Below are positions 15,517 through 22,409 of a DNA stretch of 64,000 nt, one piece after another (the first letter of the stretch is position 1; the number at the start of each line of letters is the position of its first letter). Under the pieces are notes generated by a model. The model saw only the letters and a program-made list of their open reading frames with translations. It was not told the DNA's origin and searched no databases. The stretch comes from Clostridia bacterium (lineage in GTDB: Bacteria > Bacillota > Clostridia > Oscillospirales > CAG-272). The stretch lies in assembly GCA_017398595.1 (NCBI GenBank), contig JAFQFR010000014.1, positions 1 to 64,000 of the forward strand, read 5' to 3'. The position numbers were made by a program, and so were the translations under genes.

Positions 15517-16845
15517 ATGCATATTCAATTATCTGATCATTTTACCTATAAAAAACTGCTGCGCTTTACCATGCCGTCCATTATCATGATGATCTTCACC
15601 TCGATCTACGGCGTGGTGGACGGCTTTTTCGTCTCCAACTTCGTGGGCAAGACGCCGTTTGCCGCGGTCAATTTCATCATGCCGTTTTTGATGATTCTCG
15701 GCGCGCTCGGCTCCATGTTCGGCACGGGCGGCAGTGCGCTCATTGCCAAAACCTTAGGAGAGGGCGACAACGAGCGCGCGAAGAAGCTCTTTTCACTGTT
15801 CGTCTACATATCGGCGGCATGCGGCATCGTCATCGCGGTGCTCGGCATTCTGTTCATCCGTCCCATCGCGGCTTTTCTCGGTGCCGAGGGAGAGCTGCTC
15901 GACCAATGCGTGCTGTACGGCAGGATCATCCTCGTCGCGCTCCCCGCATTTATGCTGCAATATGAATTTCAGAGTTTTTTCGTCACGGCTGAAAAACCGC
16001 AGCTCGGTCTTGCCGTTACGGTCGCGTCGGGCGTGGCAAACATGGTGCTGGACGCACTGCTCGTAGCGGTATTCCCGCTGGGTCTTGTCGGTGCGGCACT
16101 GGCGACCGCCGTCAGCCAACTGATCGGCGGCATCGTACCGCTGTTCTACTTCAGCCGTCCGAATACAAGTCTCCTGCAACTCACGAAAACCGATCTTGAC
16201 GGCAGAGCCCTGCTCCGCGCCTGCACCAACGGCTCGTCCGAGCTGATGAGCAACATCTCGATGTCGGTCGTCAGCATGCTCTACAATGTACAGCTCATGC
16301 AGTACGCGGGCGAGGACGGCGTTGCGGCATACGGCGTGCTGATGTACGTCAACATGATCTTCCTCGCCGCCTACATCGGCTATTCGGTCGGCACAGCGCC
16401 CGTCATCGGCTATCACTACGGTGCGGCAAACCACAACGAACTGAAAAGCTTGCTGCAAAGAAGTTTTGTCATCATCGGGATCTGCTCGGTCGCCATGCTC
16501 GTACTTGCCGAGATACTCGCACAGCCTCTCGCCGCGATCTTCGTCGGCTACGATGAAGCGCTCATGGCGCTGACACTGCGCGGCTTCCGCATTTTCTCGA
16601 TCTCTTTCCTGTTTTCGGGCATTGCCATCTTCGGTTCGTCCTTCTTCACCGCGCTCAATAACGGTCTCGTCTCGGCGCTTATCTCCTTTTTGCGCACGCT
16701 GGTATTTCAGATCGCAGCCGTACTGCTCCTGCCGCTCATTTGGGAGATCGACGGCATCTGGATCTCCATCGTCGTCGCCGAAGTCATGGCATTCGTCGTC
16801 ACCATGCTCTTCCTCGCCGGTAATAAGAAAAAGTATCGGTACTGA
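15517..16845 (+). CDS. MATE-family multidrug/cation efflux pump (MepA-like)
   Basis: A 442-residue, roughly twelve-helix transporter. It opens MHIQLSDHFTYKKLLRFTMP and continues through the MATE-typical SIYGVVDGFFVSNFVG, with GSMFGTGGSALIAKTLGEGD in the first half and YHYGAANHNELKSLLQRSF at the start of the second-half repeat. It is expected to expel cationic drugs or metabolites in exchange for Na+ or H+. The ATG at 15517 lies six bases after AAGGAG (15505-15510); an upstream in-frame GTG lies inside the terminator stem and is rejected. Expression is likely controlled by the leader RNA. A dispersed hairpin repeat follows. Confidence 0.93.
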   Translation: MHIQLSDHFTYKKLLRFTMPSIIMMIFTSIYGVVDGFFVSNFVGKTPFAAVNFIMPFLMILGALGSMFGTGGSALIAKTLGEGDNERAKKLFSLFVYISAACGIVIAVLGILFIRPIAAFLGAEGELLDQCVLYGRIILVALPAFMLQYEFQSFFVTAEKPQLGLAVTVASGVANMVLDALLVAVFPLGLVGAALATAVSQLIGGIVPLFYFSRPNTSLLQLTKTDLDGRALLRACTNGSSELMSNISMSVVSMLYNVQLMQYAGEDGVAAYGVLMYVNMIFLAAYIGYSVGTAPVIGYHYGAANHNELKSLLQRSFVIIGICSVAMLVLAEILAQPLAAIFVGYDEALMALTLRGFRIFSISFLFSGIAIFGSSFFTALNNGLVSALISFLRTLVFQIAAVLLLPLIWEIDGIWISIVVAEVMAFVVTMLFLAGNKKKYRY

Positions 16846-16850
16846 TCTCG

Positions 16851-17003
16851 CCTTCCCCCCTCGGGGGAAGACGAACCGCCCCGCGGTGGATGAGGGGCAT
16901 GCATGATTTTACACAAGAAAAACGCCGCTGCGGCGGCTACCCCTCATCAGCGGTTTACCGCAATGCGACCGCAGGTCGCTATGCTTCCTCTCAAAGGGGA
17001 AGC
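16851..17003. repeat. dispersed palindromic repeat pair, CTTCCCC/GATGAGGGG family
   Basis: Two inverted copies face each other. Left copy: hairpin CTTCCCCC/GGGGGAAG (16852-16870), variable hairpin ACCGC-CCC-GCGGT, end GGATGAGGGG (16888-16897). Right copy: CCCCTCATC (16939-16947), variable hairpins AGCGG-TTTA-CCGC and GCGACC-GCA-GGTCGC, then CTTCCTC...GGGGAAG (16984-17002). A third copy lies at 52258-52305. The constant ends with changing inner hairpins mark a mobile or structure-selected repeat. It may also end transcription of the MATE gene. Confidence 0.8.
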
Positions 17004-17054
17004 CTATTTTATGTCGTATCATAAACAATCTTTTTTCTTCTCCCCCAGCCTATC

Positions 17055-17100
17055 TTGACATTGTTTTCAACATTCGGTACAATATTCTTATACCGAATGT
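17055..17100 (+). promoter_or_regulatory. promoter with overlapping perfect inverted repeat
   Basis: TTGACA (17055-17060), 17 bp, TACAAT (17078-17083). A perfect 10-bp inverted repeat ACATTCGGTA / TACCGAATGT (17070-17079 and 17091-17100) starts inside the spacer, covers the -10 box and ends just past the transcription start, an ideal repressor position. No regulator gene is adjacent. Confidence 0.8.
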
Positions 17101-17115
17101 ACTTGGAGGGCAACG

Positions 17116-18414
17116 ATGAAACGGACATTTTTATCGATCCTGTGCATATCTCTTTTGACTGCTTTCCTGTGTATTTCCTGCGAAAAACAAGAGTCTCTAC
17201 CGCCGGATTATGTCAGCGGGACAAAAGTTGTGATCGACAATGAAACACCATATGTGTACGATGCATCTACATACCATGATCGTGCCCTGACAACGGTACT
17301 GCAAAATTGTATAGAATACCCCGAAGAATTTTCTTATGAAACACTCGTCGAATATGCAGGAAATAAAATCGTACGACACTATGTTAACGGGGAAAGTGAA
17401 TATTATTATACTGTTTACTCTTACCGCAACAATTATCTTTTATATATTTTCTTAGAAAAGAACGAGGATCGTTATACATGCAAGGAGGATCAACTTTACA
17501 CGATTCTATATAACGATTCATGGCTTACAGACAAAGTATTCGCACAAGATCTTCCTTCTGTAATTCTCGGCGATAACAAGCCCGATTGGGCGTATGCGGA
17601 CTATTACTCGCTGCAAGAGATCAATGCAAAGATCGAGCAGCGCTGGCGCTGGTATACAAACCATTGTAAAAAAGTTTCGCTAAGTGCGCTTGCCGAAGAT
17701 GTATTTGACACTGCCGAAAAACCGCTGGAGTATGTATACCGCACCGTGCAGTATAAAATGTTCGACACTATAACCGACAACCGCTTTGCAAGCGGTGGCA
17801 TATACAACTACGATCTGTGCCTGTACAAAGACGGCACGGCAGAACTGGTATACCGCCACTATGACGAGGGCAGTCCCTATGTGCTCCTGCGGGAAATGCG
17901 CATTGCGCTCGACAGTGAAGAACAAGCGCGCATAGAAGCAACGCTCAGCGAATGGGATCTTAACAGCATCCCGACATGGAATCCCGAAGAACCTTTGGGG
18001 GTAGACGGCGAAACCACATATATCCTCGGCACAAACGGCTATGACACGCATCTTGCGTCCATGTGGTGCGCAGGTGACCGATACGGTATCTACCATATCC
18101 GCACCGCACTGGAAGAAACCGTCCGCGCACACGAGCCGGAAAGCATTTACGATGCATTTCTGGCGGGTGAAGCGCCTGTAACGCACAACGGCACCGACCG
18201 CTATGCAGCCGAGTTCTACCCGGACGGGAAAAATCAAAAAGGAAACGGCTACGCCTACCTGGATGTGACCGGCGATGCAACTCCCGAGCTGCACTTGCGC
18301 ACGCCAACCTCTTATACGGTCATCGCAAGCGATGCAGACGGACTGTATGTATATTACACCGGCAGCGACAATCCATACGATACAAACGAGATGGTATGGC
18401 TGTTATACAAATAA
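17116..18414 (+). CDS. lipoprotein of unknown function
   Basis: A 432-residue protein with a lipoprotein signal: basic start MKRTF, hydrophobic stretch and lipobox LCISC (Cys22). The mature part is rich in Tyr, Asp and Glu and has no motif I recognise. It contains a DVTGDATPELHLRTPTSY segment near the C-terminus that resembles FG-GAP/VCBS-like calcium-binding strands (D-x-x-G-D-x-x-x-E). GGAGGG precedes the ATG by 5 bases. Monocistronic between its own promoter with a palindrome and a terminator at 18417, so it is probably under specific control. Confidence 0.8.
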   Translation: MKRTFLSILCISLLTAFLCISCEKQESLPPDYVSGTKVVIDNETPYVYDASTYHDRALTTVLQNCIEYPEEFSYETLVEYAGNKIVRHYVNGESEYYYTVYSYRNNYLLYIFLEKNEDRYTCKEDQLYTILYNDSWLTDKVFAQDLPSVILGDNKPDWAYADYYSLQEINAKIEQRWRWYTNHCKKVSLSALAEDVFDTAEKPLEYVYRTVQYKMFDTITDNRFASGGIYNYDLCLYKDGTAELVYRHYDEGSPYVLLREMRIALDSEEQARIEATLSEWDLNSIPTWNPEEPLGVDGETTYILGTNGYDTHLASMWCAGDRYGIYHIRTALEETVRAHEPESIYDAFLAGEAPVTHNGTDRYAAEFYPDGKNQKGNGYAYLDVTGDATPELHLRTPTSYTVIASDADGLYVYYTGSDNPYDTNEMVWLLYK

Positions 18415-18416
18415 CA

Positions 18417-18450
18417 AAAAATCGGCACTCTGTTCGAGTGCCGATTTTAT
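18417..18450. terminator. bidirectional terminator between lipoprotein and feo genes
   Basis: Stem AAAATCGGCACTC / GAGTGCCGATTTT with loop TGTTC, between convergent genes. Confidence 0.9.
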
Positions 18451-18451
18451 T

Positions 18452-18622
18452 TTATTTCTTACAATCGCATTTGCTTTTACAATGTTGGCAATCGCCGCAG
18501 CAGCCGTCGCTGCCGCCGCAGCCGGGACATTTTCCGTCCTTAAAGGAACGCAGTGTGGAGCGGATGGCGAGGAACAGTGCCGCGCCGACCACCGCTAAGA
18601 GCACATAGTCCAGCCACGTCAT
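18452..18622 (-). CDS. FeoB-associated Cys-rich membrane protein
   Basis: A 56-residue protein: one N-terminal membrane helix (MTWLDYVLLAVVGAALFLAI), a basic stretch RSTLRSF, then a tail with nine cysteines (CPGCGG, CCGDCQHCKSKCDC). Its ATG overlaps the feoB stop as ATGA. Such short Cys-rich proteins regularly follow feoB in Firmicutes and may take the place of FeoC, but their role in iron uptake has not been established. The ATG at 18622 was chosen because of the coupling; a longer reading would lie inside feoB. Confidence 0.9.
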   Translation of the reverse strand: MTWLDYVLLAVVGAALFLAIRSTLRSFKDGKCPGCGGSDGCCGDCQHCKSKCDCKK

Positions 18623-20622
18623 ACAAGCAGTCCTCCGATCTGATATACCAGCAAGCCGCACAGCCATGCAACTACGCACTGCAGTACGACAACGCCGAGC
18701 GTCTGCCGCCATGTGCCGAGCTCACGGCGCACGGTTGCGATCGCCGCAACACAGGGGGTATACAGCAGCGTGAACACCAAGAAGCTTGCCGCCGTGAGAG
18801 GGGTAAACAGACCGGCAAGCGCGGTGGAAAGTTCTTCCATGCCGACGCCGAGCAGTACGCTCATCGTGCTGACGACCGCCTCTTTCGCGGTAAATCCGGT
18901 GATCAGCGAGGTGGCAACACGCCAGTCGCCAAAGCCAAGGGGCGTGAAGATCGGCGCGATCCACTTGCCGACGATGGCAAGCAGGCTGTCGCCGCTGTTT
19001 TCGACGATATTGAGCTTGGTATCAAAGCTCTGCAGGAACCAAATGAGCACCGTCGCGGCAAAAATGACCGTGAATGCCTTCTGCAAAAAGTCCTTTGCCT
19101 TGTCCCACAGCAGCAGCGCAACGCTCTTTGCCGAGGGGATGCGGTAGTTCGGCAGCTCCATAACAAACGGAACAGGCTTGCCGCGGAACGCGGTGCCTTT
19201 GAGCGCGAGCGCTACGAGAATGCCGACCAAAATACCCGTGGCATACAGCACGATCATCACCAGTGCCGCATGATCCGGGAAGAATGCCGCCGCAAAGACC
19301 GTGTAGATCGGGATCTTTGCCGAACAGCTCATAAAGGGCGTAAGCATGACCGTCATGCGGCGGTCACGGTCGGACGAGAGCGTGCGCGTTGCCATGATGG
19401 CGGGCACACTGCAGCCGAAACCGATCAGCATCGGCACGATACTGCGTCCCGAAAGACCGATCTTGCGCAGGAGTTTATCCATAACGAATGCAATGCGCGC
19501 CATATAGCCCGTATCTTCCAAAATGGAGAGGAAGAAGAACAGAACAACGATCAGCGGCAGGAAGCTGAGCACGCTGCCTACACCCGCCAATACGCCGTCT
19601 ACCACAAGGCTCTGCACCACGGGGTTGATACCGTAGGCGGTGAGCGCACTGTCGATCACGGCGATCAGCCAATCAATGCCCGCGGCAAGCAGATCGGACA
19701 AAAAGCTGCCGATCACGTTGAACGTGAGATAAAAGATGCCCAGCATGACGCACAGGAAGATCGGAATCGCGGCATATTTATTGGTGAGCACCGCGTCGAT
19801 GCGCGTGCTGCGCCGATGCTCCTTACTCTCCTTGCACTTGACCACCGAATCGGCGCACGCCTTCTCGATAAAGTCATAGCGCATTTCGGCAAGTGCCGCG
19901 TTGCGGTCGAGCCCCGTGTCGTGCTCCATCTCGATGATGCTGTGTTCGATCATCTCGATCTCGTTTTGACTGAGCTCCAGCTTCTCCGCAAACGAATCGT
20001 CGCCCTCGATGAGTTTCGTCGCACAGAAACGCGGCGAAATGCCCGCGTTTTCGGCGTGGTCCTCGATGAGATGCGAGACCGCGTGGATGCATCTATGTAC
20101 CGCGCCGCCCTCGCAGAAGTCCATGACGGCGGGATAGATCTTTCCCTTGGCAACGCGCTGTGCCTCGCGCGTCAGCTCGGAAACGCCCTCATTCTTCGCC
20201 GCACTGATCGGCACAACGGGCACGCCGAGCGCCGCCGACAGCTTCTTAACATTGATCGTGCCGCCGTTGCCGCGCACCTCGTCCATCATATTCAGCGCAA
20301 TGACCGTGGGAATATGCAGGGAGAGCAACTGCAGTGTGAGGTAGAGGTTGCGCTCGATGTTGGTCGCGTCCACGATATTGATAATGCCGTCGGGTTTCTC
20401 ATTGAGCACGAAGTCGCGCGTGACGATCTCCTCGCTCGTATACGGGCGAATCGAGTAGATACCCGGCAGGTCTACGACCGATGCGTCGATGCCGCGGATG
20501 GCACCGACCTTGGAATCGACCGTGACGCCCGGAAAGTTGCCGACGTGCTGATTCGAGCCGGTCAGGGCGTTGAACAGCGTGGTCTTGCCGCAGTTCTGAT
20601 TGCCTACAAGTGCAAAGATCAT
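18619..20622 (-). CDS. feoB: ferrous iron transporter FeoB
   Basis: A 667-residue protein. The N-terminal G domain shows G1 GNQNCGKTTLFN, G2 region NFPGVTVD, G3 DLPGIYSI and G4 NMMD. A helical linker follows (to about 270), then the polytopic membrane domain with the two Gate-type motifs near CSVPAIMATRTL and SCSAKIPIY. FeoB imports Fe2+ across the cytoplasmic membrane. It is translationally coupled to feoA upstream and to the Cys-rich gene downstream by ATGA overlaps. Length is near the lower end of the family, and no FeoC-like fusion is seen. Confidence 0.97.
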   Translation of the reverse strand: MIFALVGNQNCGKTTLFNALTGSNQHVGNFPGVTVDSKVGAIRGIDASVVDLPGIYSIRPYTSEEIVTRDFVLNEKPDGIINIVDATNIERNLYLTLQLLSLHIPTVIALNMMDEVRGNGGTINVKKLSAALGVPVVPISAAKNEGVSELTREAQRVAKGKIYPAVMDFCEGGAVHRCIHAVSHLIEDHAENAGISPRFCATKLIEGDDSFAEKLELSQNEIEMIEHSIIEMEHDTGLDRNAALAEMRYDFIEKACADSVVKCKESKEHRRSTRIDAVLTNKYAAIPIFLCVMLGIFYLTFNVIGSFLSDLLAAGIDWLIAVIDSALTAYGINPVVQSLVVDGVLAGVGSVLSFLPLIVVLFFFLSILEDTGYMARIAFVMDKLLRKIGLSGRSIVPMLIGFGCSVPAIMATRTLSSDRDRRMTVMLTPFMSCSAKIPIYTVFAAAFFPDHAALVMIVLYATGILVGILVALALKGTAFRGKPVPFVMELPNYRIPSAKSVALLLWDKAKDFLQKAFTVIFAATVLIWFLQSFDTKLNIVENSGDSLLAIVGKWIAPIFTPLGFGDWRVATSLITGFTAKEAVVSTMSVLLGVGMEELSTALAGLFTPLTAASFLVFTLLYTPCVAAIATVRRELGTWRQTLGVVVLQCVVAWLCGLLVYQIGGLLV

Positions 20623-20855
20623 TTGCTCTCCTCCCCGCTGACAAGTTCTATTTTCTGTGCGTCCTCACGGCGCAGCGTAAGCTCATAGCCGCGGATCTGA
20701 ATCTGGATCGGGTCACCGAGGGGAGCAACCTTTTGCAGCACGACCTCAGTGCGCGGGATGAGCCCCATATCGAGCAGACGCAGCCGCAGTGCGCCCTCGC
20801 CGCCGACAGCGCGGATCACACCGCTCTCGCCGACTTTCAAATCATTCAGTGTCAT
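20619..20855 (-). CDS. feoA: ferrous iron transport protein FeoA
   Basis: A 78-residue SH3-like protein. The LRLRLLDMGLIPRTEV segment and GDPIQIQIRGYELTLRREDA are diagnostic of FeoA, a cytoplasmic partner needed for FeoB activity. AGGAAA lies just before the ATG. First gene of the feo operon, with a promoter and candidate metal-regulator site about 35-60 bp upstream. Confidence 0.95.
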   Translation of the reverse strand: MTLNDLKVGESGVIRAVGGEGALRLRLLDMGLIPRTEVVLQKVAPLGDPIQIQIRGYELTLRREDAQKIELVSGEESK

Positions 20856-20888
20856 ATTTCCTCCGAAAAGGCAGTTATTTTCATGTAT

Positions 20889-20917
20889 ATGTTAGCACAG
20901 ACTAACTTTTTCGTCAA
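20889..20917 (-). promoter_or_regulatory. feo promoter with palindromic metal-regulator-like site
   Basis: Minus strand TTGACG (20912-20917), 17 bp, TAACAT (20889-20894). The spacer and -10 contain GTTAG-N6-CTAAC (20891-20906), a palindrome resembling half of a DtxR/IdeR-type iron box. Repression by an iron-bound DtxR-family protein is likely by position; Fur is less likely by sequence. Confidence 0.7.
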
Positions 20918-21000
20918 CTGTCAAAATATACAAATTCCGACATTTTATTTCCCGGCGGTAAACCGATCAGACAAATTTTTGCAAATGTCCGTTTTTGTGC

Positions 21001-21029
21001 TTGCGGTTTGCATCATCCGATGGTATACT
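21001..21029 (+). promoter_or_regulatory. promoter of lrgAB
   Basis: TTGCGG (21001-21006), 17 bp, TATACT (21024-21029), 28 bp before the TTG start codon. Confidence 0.75.
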
Positions 21030-21057
21030 TTAGGAAGTTAAGAAAGGAGCATGCACC

Positions 21058-21429
21058 TTGAAATACATCAAACAGTTTTCCATCATTACATTTATATCCC
21101 TGATCGGCGAGGCGCTGAACCACCTCATTCCCCTGCCCGTCCCCGCGAGCATTTACGGCGTGGTGATCCTGTTTTGCTGCCTGGAATTTAAGATCATTCC
21201 GCTTGCAGCAGTCAAAGAAACCTGGCTGTTTCTCGTCAGCATCATGCAGATTTTGTTCATCCCCGCCACGGTCGGACTGATCGACACATGGGACGTCTTT
21301 GCCCCGAACTGGCTCGCCTACACCGTGATCATCATCCTTTCCACATTCATGGTCATGCTGATCTCGGGCAAGGTCACACAGGGCATCATTCGCCTCGGTC
21401 AAAAGAAGGAGGCGAAGAAAAATGCGTGA
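21058..21429 (+). CDS. lrgA: CidA/LrgA-family membrane protein
   Basis: A 123-residue protein with four membrane helices. PVPASIYGVVILFCCL and the ETWLFLVSIMQILFIPATVGL segment match the holin-like CidA/LrgA family, linked to control of murein hydrolases and, in some Bacillota, to pyruvate transport together with LrgB. The start is the TTG at 21058, eight bases after AAAGGAG; the ATG at 21051 is out of frame. Overlaps lrgB by 8 bp. Confidence 0.9.
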   Translation: MKYIKQFSIITFISLIGEALNHLIPLPVPASIYGVVILFCCLEFKIIPLAAVKETWLFLVSIMQILFIPATVGLIDTWDVFAPNWLAYTVIIILSTFMVMLISGKVTQGIIRLGQKKEAKKNA

Positions 21430-22117
21430 ATTCCTCGAGAATTCGATGTTCTTCGGCGTGTTTTTGACGCTGCTTGCCTACTGCATCGGACTGTTCGTGC
21501 AGAAGAAGCTGAAGCACATGCTGTTCAATCCGCTGCTGATCGCGATCATCCTCACGATCGTCGCACTGCTCGTCCTCGACATCGACTACGATACATATTA
21601 CGACGGCGCGAAGTATCTGAGTTATCTGCTCACACCCGCCACGGTCTGCCTTGCCATTCCGCTGTACGAGCAATTTGAACTGCTGAAAAAGAACTATAAA
21701 GCGGTGCTCTGCGGCATTGCAAGCGGCATTCTGACCTGCCTTGTCAGCGTCTTTTTGCTCGCACTGCTCTTCCGCCTCGACCATGCCACCTATGTCACTC
21801 TGCTGCCCAAATCCATCACCACGGCGATCGGCATGGGCATCTCGGAGGAGCTCGGCGGCTATGTCTCCATCACCATCGCCGCGATCATTTTGAGCGGTAT
21901 CCTCGGCAACATCTTTGCCGCGTCCTTCTGCAAACTCTTTAAGATCACCGAACCGATCGCCGTCGGCGTTGCCATCGGTACTTCCTCGCACGCCATCGGC
22001 ACGACCAAGGCACTGGAGATCGGCGCGGTGGAAGGCGCCATGAGCAGCCTGTCGATCGTGGTAGCCGGACTGCTGACCGTCATCGGCGCCCCCATTTTTG
22101 CAAATTTCATAGCGTGA
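21422..22117 (+). CDS. lrgB: LrgB-family membrane protein
   Basis: A 231-residue polytopic protein. LLTPATVCLAIPLYEQ, LLPKSITTAIGMGISEELGG and the C-terminal GTSSHAIGTTKALEIGAVEGAMSSLS stretch are the family signature. With LrgA it forms a two-component membrane system. The C-terminus ends at IGAPIFANFIA, a normal family end. A terminator follows directly. Confidence 0.94.
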   Translation: MREFLENSMFFGVFLTLLAYCIGLFVQKKLKHMLFNPLLIAIILTIVALLVLDIDYDTYYDGAKYLSYLLTPATVCLAIPLYEQFELLKKNYKAVLCGIASGILTCLVSVFLLALLFRLDHATYVTLLPKSITTAIGMGISEELGGYVSITIAAIILSGILGNIFAASFCKLFKITEPIAVGVAIGTSSHAIGTTKALEIGAVEGAMSSLSIVVAGLLTVIGAPIFANFIA

Positions 22118-22118
22118 C

Positions 22119-22149
22119 AAAAAAGATCCTGCAATGCAGGATCTTTTTT
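22119..22149 (+). terminator. terminator of lrgAB
   Basis: Stem AAAGATCCTGC / GCAGGATCTTT with loop AAT and flanking A- and T-runs; it can serve both strands. Confidence 0.9.
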
Positions 22150-22170
22150 CAGCTTGTCGGGCGGCTGTTT

Positions 22171-22371
22171 TTAATCGGGGATATATTCGGCAATATCACA
22201 AAGCTCGCATTCCAATGCGGCACAGAGCTTGTTTAAAGTTTTGGTCTCCATATTCTCATTGGCTTTGAGCCGACGAACCGTTTTGCTGTCGATCCCGCAC
22301 TTTTCGCGAAGCCAATATGTCGATGCACCTTTTTTCTCCATCGTTACCCAAAGTTTATCAAATGAAATCAT
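22171..22371 (-). CDS. small Cro/C1-type HTH protein
   Basis: A 66-residue DNA-binding protein. STYWLREKCGIDSKTVRRLKAN is a helix-turn-helix and TLNKLCAALECELCDIAEYIPD is the typical closing helix of the small Xre/YozG-like repressors. AAGGCGG lies nine bases before the ATG. It is 38 bp downstream of the large PBP-like lipoprotein gene on the same strand and may be read with it. The target is unknown; no toxin gene is adjacent. Confidence 0.88.
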   Translation of the reverse strand: MISFDKLWVTMEKKGASTYWLREKCGIDSKTVRRLKANENMETKTLNKLCAALECELCDIAEYIPD

Positions 22372-22409
22372 TCTGTTGTACCGCCTTGACGATTTTATAT
22401 CTTATTCTT

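Noticed and set aside
21051-21057. ATG as the lrgA start
   Set aside because: It is in a different frame from the conserved protein; the TTG at 21058 is in frame and correctly spaced from AAAGGAG.
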